From Acidobacteriota bacterium (GTDB lineage Bacteria; Acidobacteriota; Terriglobia; UBA7540), in contig PLSX01000112.1 in NCBI GenBank assembly GCA_003165315.1, positions 1 through 64,000 of the forward strand: a DNA stretch of 64,000 nucleotides. Reading direction: 5' to 3'. A program made the position numbers and the translations under genes. The notes below the pieces were generated by a model. That model saw nothing but the letters and a program-made list of their open reading frames with translations. It was not told where the DNA came from and did not search any database. Every line of letters begins with the position of its first letter. The first letter of the stretch is position 1. This document shows positions 37,263-47,541 of the stretch, piece after piece.

Positions 37263-38576
37263 GACCTCCAGCCACTGCTTCTCATCTTGTGCCGTCCACG
37301 ATGTTACGCAACGAATCTCCGCGCACGGCCGATGGGGATAGACGACGGCCTTGCCATCAATAGCTTGCGCTTTAATCATTTGCAGGAAATCGCCCGCATG
37401 GGCAAGATCTCCAATGCGTGCAATATGATCCCCCGCGTCGATTTCATGCGCAGCCATCAAATCCAGGGTGCGTGCCACATCCCAGGGTGAACCGCCGCTG
37501 GAGCCGGTAATGTTCACTTCTTTGTAGTGGATCAGGCTGGTCTCAAACCCCACCGTATCTTCGCCCTTCTTCAGTCCGCCAAACAGGTTCAGGACGGAGC
37601 CGCGGCCGAGCAGGCCTTGCGCATCGGCAATGACCTGCCGTGCGCCGACGGCCACGATGACGTCGTCTGCGCCAGCATAACTCGTTAAGCTGTTTACCGC
37701 CTGCGGCAGATCTTCCTTTGTGGGATTGAGGGCGCGAAGGTCGATCCCGAGTTCCGCGGCGCGAGGGCCAAAGAGCTTACGTACCACATCAAGGCGCGAT
37801 TCCACCAAATCGGCCACAACAATCGCGCGTGGGCGATAGCTCATGGCTAGCGCTACATGCATTCGCCCCATGGCGCCGGCCCCTTGAACTACTGTAACGC
37901 CACCGGCCTTCAAGCCTTTTATTACCCCCCGCTGACCCAGCGGATTATCCTGCGTCAGATGGACATGGTGATCCTGTGCCGAGATGACGCAGGAGAAGGG
38001 CTCACTTAAGGCCGCGTGGGCATAGGGCAGGGAGGCGTCAGGCAGGGGAAGCAAACAGCCCGCCTCCAGAATTTCCTCGGTGACGAGAACGTATTCTGCC
38101 AAGTGCCCGGCCAGTGTGTAGCCAACCGCCACTTTGTTGACTCCGCGCGCGCCATCACGATAACGCTCACGGTGGTTGATCGGTGAGATATCCACCGAAG
38201 GCTGAATGACATATCGTGCGCCGGGGTGGTAACGCGAGTGCAATTCGGCGCCAACCTCCACCAAGGTGACGGATCCCTCATCTCCAAGAATGAGGGGGAA
38301 ACTTGTAATGTCCCAACCGGAAAGAAGTGGATGGTTCGGACCTTGTTCAATTAACTTGATCAACGAGGTACAAATCCCCGCCGCATCCACCCGCGCCAAC
38401 ATCTGCCGCGGACCCGGTCGGGGCGTCGGCACCTTGCGGACGGCCAAGTGTGAGAACCCGGTTCCGTCCAGAACGACAGCACGCATTTCTCCCGGTATAG
38501 TGTTAATGGCGCGGAGCTTATCAGCCGAACTCTTGTTTTCCTTGCCGGATCGATCAATCACCTCTGCTTGTGTCAT
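37254..38576 (-). CDS. Zinc-type alcohol/sorbitol dehydrogenase family (L-sorbose-1-phosphate reductase-like)
   Basis: VTVVQGAGAMGRMHVALA nucleotide-binding motif; PFSCVISAQDHH; adjacent to mannitol dehydrogenase family gene. Confidence 0.8.
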   Translation of the reverse strand: MTQAEVIDRSGKENKSSADKLRAINTIPGEMRAVVLDGTGFSHLAVRKVPTPRPGPRQMLARVDAAGICTSLIKLIEQGPNHPLLSGWDITSFPLILGDEGSVTLVEVGAELHSRYHPGARYVIQPSVDISPINHRERYRDGARGVNKVAVGYTLAGHLAEYVLVTEEILEAGCLLPLPDASLPYAHAALSEPFSCVISAQDHHVHLTQDNPLGQRGVIKGLKAGGVTVVQGAGAMGRMHVALAMSYRPRAIVVADLVESRLDVVRKLFGPRAAELGIDLRALNPTKEDLPQAVNSLTSYAGADDVIVAVGARQVIADAQGLLGRGSVLNLFGGLKKGEDTVGFETSLIHYKEVNITGSSGGSPWDVARTLDLMAAHEIDAGDHIARIGDLAHAGDFLQMIKAQAIDGKAVVYPHRPCAEIRCVTSWTAQDEKQWLEVSG

Positions 38577-39237
38577 GTTTCAATCTCCCATATCATGCAG
38601 CCGGTCCTACACTTGATGGCCAGCTACGGACGATGCCACTCAGGGCCGTTAATAGTGGCCGAAACAGCGCGCCCGGTCAACTGGAATTCGTAGGGATGTG
38701 ATATCCGGAACATTAAGTCAGCCGCCTTACTGGAGAGGATTTCATCCATGGGGTAATGGGGGAAGAGGACGCTTTCGGCTTTTAGGTATGCAACAGCCTG
38801 AATGGGATGGGTGGTTGGGTTGCTTACATCCGTCAGATTAATTGATGGATTATTTGAGATTGGACTTTTTGTCGGTTTTGATATAGTATCATCACAATTG
38901 CCTTGAAAGCGGAGGCTTCCAAGTTTGTGGAGAGGATTACGAGTTGGAAGCGAACGTGGGCTAATGGCAACGCATCTCCCCACCGATTTCGGACGAGGTT
39001 GCAAAATAACCGATACCTTCTAAGTAGACCCGTGTACGTGAGTAACCCCATTAGAATACTGGCCATTGAGCAAATTAGCGCACCATGATGCATATCACTA
39101 CACTTTGCCGGGGGTAAAATTTTGTCTGTTTGGAAAGTACAGAAAATTAACGGTTTCTAACGACACAAACGGACAAAGAATTCACATCTTTGGCTAACCC
39201 CGTGCTATCTAGTCAGGCTCGGACGGGTTACGATTCA

Positions 39238-40725
39238 ATGCAGACGAAGAAAAGACCTCAAGGAATTCGCTCAGAAGAAAGCATCAACGGCGGGTTATTA
39301 CCTCGCACAGTCCTGATGCTTGCTCTGCTCTTGGGCCTGGCGGTTCCTAGGTTGGAGGCCGCCCGGCATCCGGCGCTTGATGCAAACGTTGACTCGGCCA
39401 AGTGCATTACCTGTCATGCGGACAAAACCAACGCCAAATCGGCACATGCCAAGGTTCCAAACGGCTGCCTGAGTTGCCACGAAGTGCGTGTAAACAAAGA
39501 TATTACACGCGTTAAGCTGATTGTTCCCACGCCTGCGGCTCTCTGCTTCACTTGCCACAAAGATAAGAATCCCGCGAACATCACGGGCAGGATTCATCCT
39601 CCCGACGCCCGGGATTGCCTGAAGTGCCACGACCCCCACACTTCCAACAATCCGTCCCTTTTATTAAAGCCGATGTCGGGCGGCGAGAAGGTAAACCTCT
39701 GTCTTGACTGTCATGATGTCGGCGTGCATGTTGCCAAAGGTGGCAGCCGTCATCCAGCCCTTGATGGTGGCTGCGACACCTGCCACATCATTCATAAATC
39801 GGGCGATCCCCAACAGCGCGAGTTTGCCTATCACCTTACTAAGGATGCTCCCGCGCTCTGCATCGACTGCCACGACGTAAAAGACCCGGCGATCATCAAA
39901 GCCCATCATGGCCAGCCTTTTGAGACAGCCGATTGTATTCAATGTCATGACGCCCGCCAGTCAAATTCACCGAACCTGATGCAGTCGTTTCTGCACAACC
40001 CCTTTGAAAACAAGGAGTGTGACGACTGCCATCAACCTGCCAAGAACGGCAAGGTTGTTCTGACGCAAAAGGACGTCAAATCCACTTGTGCGGTTTGTCA
40101 CGAGGAGCAGGCCAAGCAGATTGCCAACGCCAAGGTACAGCACCCTGGCGCACAGGACGATTGCACGGTGTGCCACAATCCTCATGGTGGACAGGCCCCA
40201 GGGTTCTTACAGCCCGGCCCCGTGGCAGCATGCCTCGTTTGCCACCCCGAGAGAGCAGACGATCTCAAAAAGAAGCATGTGCATCAGCCTGCCTCTGACC
40301 TGGGATGTGCCACCTGCCATGAGCCGCACGGTGGCAACAACGCCCATCTTTTGCGCAAAGCGAATGTGAACGAACTGTGCCTCGAGTGCCACGGGCCCGA
40401 CGCCAACCCGCAGAAGGTGGAAGGACAGCCCCTAGTGACAATCTTCGATGGCAAGGTAAAGCTGCCGGTAAACTACTTCAGTAAGGTTCCTGTCCTGCCC
40501 CTAAAATATGGCCTGGGGCACCCGACAGAGAACCACCCAGTTGGTGACGCACTGGTCCCGAAAGCCGGGAAGGTGTTTCCGATGAACTGCCTCACCTGCC
40601 ATCAACCCCATGCGAGCAACGAGCCGGGAATGCTGGTGAAAGACCAGAAGAATGACATGAATTTCTGCAAAACATGCCACGCCAATGGATTGGACCTCAC
40701 GGATGTTCGTATGGGAGGGAAGTAA
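39238..40725 (+). CDS. 16-heme c-type cytochrome, secreted
   Basis: 16 CXXCH motifs counted; signal peptide LPRTVLMLALLLGLAVPRLEA; ATG at 39238 preferred over TTG at 39190. Confidence 0.9.
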   Translation: MQTKKRPQGIRSEESINGGLLPRTVLMLALLLGLAVPRLEAARHPALDANVDSAKCITCHADKTNAKSAHAKVPNGCLSCHEVRVNKDITRVKLIVPTPAALCFTCHKDKNPANITGRIHPPDARDCLKCHDPHTSNNPSLLLKPMSGGEKVNLCLDCHDVGVHVAKGGSRHPALDGGCDTCHIIHKSGDPQQREFAYHLTKDAPALCIDCHDVKDPAIIKAHHGQPFETADCIQCHDARQSNSPNLMQSFLHNPFENKECDDCHQPAKNGKVVLTQKDVKSTCAVCHEEQAKQIANAKVQHPGAQDDCTVCHNPHGGQAPGFLQPGPVAACLVCHPERADDLKKKHVHQPASDLGCATCHEPHGGNNAHLLRKANVNELCLECHGPDANPQKVEGQPLVTIFDGKVKLPVNYFSKVPVLPLKYGLGHPTENHPVGDALVPKAGKVFPMNCLTCHQPHASNEPGMLVKDQKNDMNFCKTCHANGLDLTDVRMGGK

Positions 40726-40726
40726 A

Positions 40727-42076
40727 GTGTTGATGTGCAGGTCAAATGCGCTTCGTCGCAGGGAATTCGGAATCGCAGTGGTAAGCTTGCTGGCGCTAGC
40801 ATTGGTTTCACCTTCGACTCTGCATGCAAGTAAGAAAAAGGACGACACCCCTCCTCCGGTAAGTTTGGGAGATCAGCGGGTAAAGGCATATGTTGACATT
40901 ACAAAGATTGTTTGGCCGAATCCCCCAGCAATAGCGAGGATTGCGTTCAAGGAACTCTACACGGGAGAGAAGATCGATCCCAGCCTATTTACCAAGAAAT
41001 CCAAAAAGCAAGGCTGGATGGATCGCCTGGCTGGCGCACAAGATCCCGGTGAAGTCAGAGTGGGCACGCTCCCCTTCCAGTTAATTCGCACTTACGGAGT
41101 GGGCGTCGATACGAAGGGCAATATCTATGCAGCGGACCAAGCCGTGGGCGCCGTGTTCATCTTCGATCCCGAAAACAAGAACCACGTCGAGCTGATCCGC
41201 CACGGTCGCCAGGCAAATCTCGATATGATTGCAGGCCTTGCCCTCGACGACGACGACCGCCTTTTTGTTACAGACGCCAAGCTGCACCACGTCCTGGTCT
41301 TTAACCCCAAGCATGAGCAGATCGGGGTCTTTGGAGGCGATGTGCTGGGTCGCCCCGGCGGTGTTGCCATTGATCGGGAGAATCGGTTTATCTATGTGGT
41401 AGACAGCGCCAACGATGTGGTGGATGTCTTTGACGCCGACAATTTCAAATATTTACGCCAGATTGGCAAACCTAGTCACAAGCACGACCAGACCGATCCG
41501 GGAACTTTTTCGCTGCCCGAATGTGTAGCCGTAGACAAGGATGGCAACGTTTACGTCACCGACACCTTTAATAACCGGGTCGAGACTTTTGATGCCGACG
41601 GAGAGTTTATCAGTGCCTTTGGGAAGAACGGGGATGGTCCGATGGACCTGGAACGGCCAAAGGGGATTGCCATCGATGGAGATGGCCACATCTGGGTGGT
41701 GGATGCTGCCCAGAACCGGGTAAAAGTCTTCAATCAGCAAGGCCGCCTCCTTATCTATATTGGGGGGCAAGGAAGTTATCCCGGTCAGTTCATGGGGCCA
41801 TGGGGAATCGCCATCGACGCTTCCAACCGGGTCATTGTATCTGAGACGTATCCCGGGCGGGTGCAGGTTTTCCGCTACGTGACTGATGCTGAGGCTGCAG
41901 TCGAGAAGGCGCGCCGGGAAGCTGCCGAGCAGAAAGCGTCTCTCTCGCCCGCATCCAGGCGTCAAGATGATAGCGTTGCGAAACCTGCGGGAGTAGCGCC
42001 CCAACAGCAACCGGTACCCGAGGCTTCGCAGGCAAAGCCGGAAGTCCCGGCCAAAAAGGAATCCGCGGCGCAATAG
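40727..42076 (+). CDS. NHL-repeat (six-bladed propeller-like) secreted protein
   Basis: Repeated GVAVDKDGNVYVTDTFNNRVETFD-type motifs; GTG at 40727 or ATG at 40733. Confidence 0.88.
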   Translation: MLMCRSNALRRREFGIAVVSLLALALVSPSTLHASKKKDDTPPPVSLGDQRVKAYVDITKIVWPNPPAIARIAFKELYTGEKIDPSLFTKKSKKQGWMDRLAGAQDPGEVRVGTLPFQLIRTYGVGVDTKGNIYAADQAVGAVFIFDPENKNHVELIRHGRQANLDMIAGLALDDDDRLFVTDAKLHHVLVFNPKHEQIGVFGGDVLGRPGGVAIDRENRFIYVVDSANDVVDVFDADNFKYLRQIGKPSHKHDQTDPGTFSLPECVAVDKDGNVYVTDTFNNRVETFDADGEFISAFGKNGDGPMDLERPKGIAIDGDGHIWVVDAAQNRVKVFNQQGRLLIYIGGQGSYPGQFMGPWGIAIDASNRVIVSETYPGRVQVFRYVTDAEAAVEKARREAAEQKASLSPASRRQDDSVAKPAGVAPQQQPVPEASQAKPEVPAKKESAAQ

Positions 42077-42181
42077 CGCTGCCACAAGTTTCGGCTATCG
42101 TGAGATAGCCAAAAACGCAGCCCTGGGCCAAGCCCGGTGCAGCAAAGCAGTAAAAATATAAATGGAGGTCTTTGTACTACC

Positions 42182-43195
42182 ATGAAGAAACTTTCACTTC
42201 TTATCTTTGTAGCTCTAATAGCCGCAAGTATGGCTATGGCCCAAACCCCCTGCGTGCCCAGTGCTGCCACACCGTGCGGCCCGTATCCTGGTGGGTACAC
42301 CCCCAATGGTCCCTATACTTATGCCAATCCCTCAGGAGGAGCAACTTCAGCCAACGGCGTCATTGGTCAAGACATCCTTGGTGCCCACAACGGCTACGGC
42401 CGTGGCTGCGTCATGTGCCACGCTCCGCATAGCGGCGCATTCGGCAATGGCAAGGCTACCAGTGGTGATACTCAAAACGGTATGTATGCTCTGTGGGGCC
42501 AGGACCTTACTCCCTTATTTGGCCAAACCTTCAACTTCAGTGGTGACGGCGCTGCTAAATACCCGGTAACGCTGCCATCCGATGGAGGCATCACCAGTGC
42601 TCATGACGCCAACACCGTCATCCTCTTCTGCTTGAGCTGCCATGATGGCCTTTTGACCAAGGTTGGCATGATGCAAGGGACAACGGTTGAAACCCTGCCT
42701 ATCGTGGGCGGAAAAGCTCCCACGCTGCTCGGGTTGGCAAAACCCGCTAGTGGTGGAGAATATACCAACGACCATCCCGTGGGCGGCAGCGCCATCGTAG
42801 GATGCGGCGGGGCTTACAACTGGAACTGCACCGGCGGGGCGAGCGGTGCTGCTGGAACGGGTGCAACACCTACTCCCATCACGTTTGGCGGTACGACTCA
42901 AACGGCTGCGTTCCTTACCAACTACCCTGGCTCCTTCTGGGTGGGTGGCGGGAACCCGCTGGCGAGCTTTGGTGGTACGTACGGGACATCCAGCGCGGTC
43001 ACCTGCACCACCTGCCATAACCAACATAGCATGACCGTTTACACCAACAAGAACGGCAGCTACCCAACCATGTTCTTCATCAATGGCTGGTACAACCCGA
43101 ATAGCAATGGCAACAGTGTGGCCCAGTTCTGCCGCAATTGCCATGGCGGTGAGTCCAACGAAATGAACGGCTTGTTGAACGTGCCGACCATCTAG
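42182..43195 (+). CDS. Tetraheme c-type cytochrome, secreted
   Basis: CVMCH, CLSCH, CTTCH, CRNCH; signal peptide MKKLSLLIFVALIAASMAMA; HAPHSG, CHDG, NDHPVGG pattern. Confidence 0.9.
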   Translation: MKKLSLLIFVALIAASMAMAQTPCVPSAATPCGPYPGGYTPNGPYTYANPSGGATSANGVIGQDILGAHNGYGRGCVMCHAPHSGAFGNGKATSGDTQNGMYALWGQDLTPLFGQTFNFSGDGAAKYPVTLPSDGGITSAHDANTVILFCLSCHDGLLTKVGMMQGTTVETLPIVGGKAPTLLGLAKPASGGEYTNDHPVGGSAIVGCGGAYNWNCTGGASGAAGTGATPTPITFGGTTQTAAFLTNYPGSFWVGGGNPLASFGGTYGTSSAVTCTTCHNQHSMTVYTNKNGSYPTMFFINGWYNPNSNGNSVAQFCRNCHGGESNEMNGLLNVPTI

Positions 43196-43218
43196 TCTGT
43201 GTTTCTAAGTCTTTCATC

Positions 43219-43248
43219 GGGGGGAGAGATGATCCTCCCCCCATTTTT
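43219..43248 (+). terminator. Rho-independent terminator-like hairpin after tetraheme cytochrome
   Basis: GGGGGGAG-agatgatc-CTCCCCCC followed by ATTTTT. Confidence 0.75.
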
Positions 43249-43277
43249 CCGGGATTGATTGGAAGGGAGTTATCAGC

Positions 43278-44381
43278 GTGAAGTACCGAAGCAGCACGGC
43301 GACTGGAACGACTGGAGCCCAAACGAATTACCATGTCACCCAGGCGCGAAGAAGTCTAAGGCTTACTTTCCTTTCTCTATGTCTTGGCGCCTTGGTGGTG
43401 AGTACAGTCTCAGCACAGGTGGCATCTCACGCCCCCGTAGTGATCCAGCCGCCATCGGCGGACTCTGCTGTCTCATTGCAGCCGGTGGGGCGGCCTGTGG
43501 TGAGGGTAAACGGCGCGGTACTGACGGATCGCGACCTCTTGCGCGAAATGTACGCGATCTTCCCTTATGCGCGCGTGCATAACGGATTTCCCAAGCCCAT
43601 GGAAGCGGATATCCGCGACGGTGCGATCAGGATGATGATCTTTGAGGAGTTGGTGTATCAGGATGCCAAGCACCGGAACATGACCGTACCCGCCACCGAG
43701 ATGGCCCACGCCCTGGCGGAGTTTCGACAACAATTTCATACCCCGCAGGAATATCAGCAATTCCTCCAGGTGGAGTTCAAGGGTTCACAAAAGCTGCTGC
43801 AAGAGAAGGTGGAGCGTTCATTACTTATTGACAAGTCTCTGAAGCAGGAGGTGACGGACAAAGCGACAGTATCTGTTGCTGAAGCGAAGGCCTACTTTGA
43901 TCAACACCCTGAGCGCTTCAACCTGCCGGAGTCCTTCTCCTTCCAGAGCATTTCCATCCTGCCTCCACCGAATGCCACTCCTGCCCAGTTGTTGGAAGGG
44001 CGCCAGCGTGCCGCGAGTGCGCTCCGCCAAGCCCAGGCTACAAAGAGTTACGAACAGTTCGGGAGTCTGGCAGAAAAGATCTCCGAGGACGATTTCCGTG
44101 TGATGATGGGCGACCACAAGACTGCTGACCGCTCCAAACTACCCCCCGCGGTCGTGAAGGCCCTCGAATCAATGCAGCCTGACCAAGTGAGTAACCTCGT
44201 CGAGTTTGACGCCAACGACTTCACAATCCTCCGGCTTAATTCACACAATCCGGCCGGAATGCAGAAGTTCGAAAACATCAAGGACGCGTTGCGCGACCAA
44301 TTGACAAAACAAAAGACAGAGCAGCTTCGAAACGCACTCGCCACCAAATTGAGCAAAAACGCCAAGATTGAAAAGGCGTGA
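43278..44381 (+). CDS. SurA/PpiC-type peptidyl-prolyl cis-trans isomerase
   Basis: VSVAEAKAYFDQHPERFNLPESFSFQSISI parvulin-type linker; signal peptide. Confidence 0.82.
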   Translation: MKYRSSTATGTTGAQTNYHVTQARRSLRLTFLSLCLGALVVSTVSAQVASHAPVVIQPPSADSAVSLQPVGRPVVRVNGAVLTDRDLLREMYAIFPYARVHNGFPKPMEADIRDGAIRMMIFEELVYQDAKHRNMTVPATEMAHALAEFRQQFHTPQEYQQFLQVEFKGSQKLLQEKVERSLLIDKSLKQEVTDKATVSVAEAKAYFDQHPERFNLPESFSFQSISILPPPNATPAQLLEGRQRAASALRQAQATKSYEQFGSLAEKISEDDFRVMMGDHKTADRSKLPPAVVKALESMQPDQVSNLVEFDANDFTILRLNSHNPAGMQKFENIKDALRDQLTKQKTEQLRNALATKLSKNAKIEKA

Positions 44382-44394
44382 CGATCAATCATGG

Positions 44395-44545
44395 TCGTTT
44401 GTTGATTTGTGATTGGGGCGATTTACTCTTTATTGATCGACAGAGGATGATTGCAGACATTAACAGTCTAAGATCATTAGTCGATAACCGCCAACGGCAT
44501 TCATTACATCGACAATCGTCAATCATTCTTCGCCTAATTTTGGAC
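44395..44545. repeat. Degenerate palindromic array between PPIase and barrel genes
   Basis: gttgatttgtgattggggcgattt ... attcattacatcgacaatcgtcaatcattc. Confidence 0.5.
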
Positions 44546-44570
44546 GAAAACGTGCATTGAGTCATAAGCT

Positions 44571-46412
44571 GTGAGTAAAAATGTCGCTATTCTCGCTGCC
44601 TTCTTATTGGCCCTTGCCCCCAATACGTGGGGGCAGGTCAAGTCGGGCGAAGCCAGCGTTAATTTAAGCGGCTCCATAGCAGCCGGATACAGCGATGATT
44701 ATACGAACCTCTCGGGTTCCGATCACAGCATCGAGGGCGCAGGCAGCGCCGACCTTTCCGGTATCTACTACAATCCTAATTTTTTCTCTTTTGACGTTCA
44801 GCCCTTTTACAACCAGTCACGGCTCAACTCAAATTTTCAGTCGATTACCTCCAGCAGCGGTGTGAACGCAACTACCAGGATCTTTAGCGGCAGCGAATTT
44901 CCAGGGTCAATCAGTTATTCCCAGACGTTCAATGGCAGTGGAAATTTCGGGATTCCAGGGCTCGCCAATTATACGACGCATGGGGACACTAGCAATCTCG
45001 CCGTCAACTGGGGCATTCACCTCCACAATTTACCCAGTCTCAATTTCAGTTTCTCAGACGGCGACAGCGAGTATTCGGTCTACGGATTGAACAGCCAGGG
45101 GAGACTACACTCGCTCACTTTTTCGGCCACGGCGGCCTATACCATTGCGGGGTTCAGCCTGAACGGGGGTTACCTGCACGATGCCACGCGAACCGTCACA
45201 CCAGTGATTCTAGCGGGTGAGGTGGCGCAAAAATCCAACTCAGGCGCCAATTCATTTTTCATCGGGATTGGGCACAAATTGCCATGGCACGGCAACTTTG
45301 CCGCCAACGCCACTCGCGAAGGCCTCAATACCACTTTGGACGACACTACATATAATGACAAGTACGATACAACGCTGGACACGCTGACGAGTTCACTCTC
45401 TTTCACTCCAAGGGAACATTTGAATGTGGGGGCAACCACCTATTACACGGATAACCTTGAGGGAAGTCTCTACAATACCCTGGTTACGGCCGGGGTTATC
45501 GCGCCACCGATCACAGGACAACAGGGGTCGCACGACCTTGGCCTGACTGGCTATGCCAACTACGACATGCCGGCTGAGCATCTGCACTTTAATGCCTACG
45601 CCGAGCGCCAGCAACAGAGCTTTCTGGGATTGTCCTTCGCCTCCGATTCCTACAATGGCACGGCAGATTATTCCAATACCCTTCTGGGGGGACAGTTTAA
45701 TGGGGTGCTGGGTCTAACGCGAACCTCGGTAAGTACCACCAACGAAAGTACACTGGGTTTGAACACCATGGTCAATTACACTCATCAGATCCAGCGATGG
45801 ACCGTGGCGGGGGGCTTTGCCTATTCCCAGGCCAACCAAACTGTATTGATCGCCTATACGAGTTCGGGTTACTCGTACTCTGGCAGCCTGGGCCGTAGGA
45901 TCGGACGAAGGTCGTATTGGGGAGTTTACACAAGCGGCGCGAGGAGCTTGCTGACCGACGAACCCGGGTCCGCCGATTCCAGTCATAGCTACTCCACCTC
46001 ACTCTCCGTGCCCCATTTCAGCATTAATGGCGCTTACTCGACCTCCAGTGGGAATGCCCTTTTGACTTCCACAGGACTGGTAAGTAACCCTATTCCCCTG
46101 CCTGTCGTTAACCCGGCAGACGTTGTGCTTTATAATGGTAAGTCGTACTCCTTGGGAGTTGGGTCCAGCCCATTGCGCGGGTTGACACTTACCGCGAGTT
46201 ACGCCAGGGCCCTGAGTGGAACCGATAGCAACTCGACGAGTTCCAATAACAAGAATGAGAATTTGTATTTCATGATGGTCTACCAGTTCCGCAAGGTGTT
46301 TTTCGAGACCGGATATAGCCGGTTAGTCCAGGGGTTCAGCATTACCGGAACGCCGCCGACACTACAAGGCTCGTTCTTTGTGGGAGTTTCGAGATATTTT
46401 AATTTCTTTTAA
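44571..46412 (+). CDS. Outer-membrane beta-barrel protein
   Basis: 613 aa, alternating amphipathic strands, signal peptide ILAAFLLALAPNTWGQ, C-terminal aromatic FVGVSRYFNFF. Confidence 0.8.
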   Translation: MSKNVAILAAFLLALAPNTWGQVKSGEASVNLSGSIAAGYSDDYTNLSGSDHSIEGAGSADLSGIYYNPNFFSFDVQPFYNQSRLNSNFQSITSSSGVNATTRIFSGSEFPGSISYSQTFNGSGNFGIPGLANYTTHGDTSNLAVNWGIHLHNLPSLNFSFSDGDSEYSVYGLNSQGRLHSLTFSATAAYTIAGFSLNGGYLHDATRTVTPVILAGEVAQKSNSGANSFFIGIGHKLPWHGNFAANATREGLNTTLDDTTYNDKYDTTLDTLTSSLSFTPREHLNVGATTYYTDNLEGSLYNTLVTAGVIAPPITGQQGSHDLGLTGYANYDMPAEHLHFNAYAERQQQSFLGLSFASDSYNGTADYSNTLLGGQFNGVLGLTRTSVSTTNESTLGLNTMVNYTHQIQRWTVAGGFAYSQANQTVLIAYTSSGYSYSGSLGRRIGRRSYWGVYTSGARSLLTDEPGSADSSHSYSTSLSVPHFSINGAYSTSSGNALLTSTGLVSNPIPLPVVNPADVVLYNGKSYSLGVGSSPLRGLTLTASYARALSGTDSNSTSSNNKNENLYFMMVYQFRKVFFETGYSRLVQGFSITGTPPTLQGSFFVGVSRYFNFF

Positions 46413-46440
46413 ACGATCAAATGGGGAATCGGGTGATCGG

Positions 46441-47541
46441 ATGATCCAGAGATCGGGTGAACAAAGACCCATTTGCCGTCGTTTGTTCTGGCTGCTGCCC
46501 ACTGCGGGCAGCCTCGTGTTTCTCTTGCTGCTTCCAGTTGTCGCGGCCGCCGGGTCAAAAGCAAAGCCCCAATCCCTTGTGACGCTCCCCGAACTGGAAC
46601 TTACTGGCGGACGCAAGCTTTTGTATGAAGGTAGCGTCGGCTCAGAGAAGGAAGTTAAGACCAAACATACTTTCTGGGGCCGCCTTCTTGACGTGGTGGC
46701 GGGTGAACCTGACTACCACGCGCTCATTAATCCTTATAGCGTGGTCACCGACTCTCAAGGTCGGATCATCGTAGCCGACCCGGGCTCGAGCGGCGTCCAC
46801 ATCTTTGATTTCATCCAGCACAAATACAAGTTCATCTCCCGCATCAGAGATGTTGATGGAATGTCTTCGCCCCAGTGCGTGGCCGTGGATGCCGAGGACA
46901 ATATTTACGTCACAGATTCGTACGAGGGAAAAATTTTTGTCTTTGACCCCAGTGGAAAATTTCGGCGGATCATTGGCAGCATCAAGGGCGAGGGATATTT
47001 CAAACGAGCAACCGGCATCGCCATTGATTCTCCCGCCCAAAAGATCTTCGTAACGGACACATTGCGACAGCAGATTTGGGTGCTCGATCTGCAGGGTAAT
47101 GTCGTACAGAAGATTGGCACGGCAGGCACCGGCGATGGACAATTCAATTTTCCTACGGAATTGCGCTTGGATGGCCAGGACCTGCTGGTGGTGGACGCCA
47201 TGAACTTTCGCGTTCAGGTTCTGGATCGATCCGGTAAGTTTGAATACGCCATCGGCCAGATTGGGGACGAATCGGGGTACATGTTCAGGCCGAAGGGAAT
47301 CGGCAGGGACTCCGAGGGCCACCTTTACGTGGTGGAGGGTTTGAGCGGAATGGTGCAGGTTTTTGATCGCCAAGGCCGGTTGCTCTATTACTTTGGCAAG
47401 AAGGGGACCGGCTTCGGAGAATTTCAATTACCCACCGGCTTGTTCATTGATCATAACGACCGCGTCTTTGTGGTCGATTCCTACAACCGGCGCATCAAGG
47501 TCTTTCAGTACATGGCATTGGGGAAGAATGATCAACACTAA
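46441..47541 (+). CDS. NHL-repeat protein (second copy)
   Basis: ATG at 46441; repeated GVAVD/IYVTDS motifs. Confidence 0.87.
   Translation: MIQRSGEQRPICRRLFWLLPTAGSLVFLLLLPVVAAAGSKAKPQSLVTLPELELTGGRKLLYEGSVGSEKEVKTKHTFWGRLLDVVAGEPDYHALINPYSVVTDSQGRIIVADPGSSGVHIFDFIQHKYKFISRIRDVDGMSSPQCVAVDAEDNIYVTDSYEGKIFVFDPSGKFRRIIGSIKGEGYFKRATGIAIDSPAQKIFVTDTLRQQIWVLDLQGNVVQKIGTAGTGDGQFNFPTELRLDGQDLLVVDAMNFRVQVLDRSGKFEYAIGQIGDESGYMFRPKGIGRDSEGHLYVVEGLSGMVQVFDRQGRLLYYFGKKGTGFGEFQLPTGLFIDHNDRVFVVDSYNRRIKVFQYMALGKNDQH

Noticed and set aside
38624-39004. 126-aa minus-strand ORF upstream of the cytochrome cluster
   Set aside because: No start context or domain signature; region looks intergenic with promoter-like AT-rich sequence.
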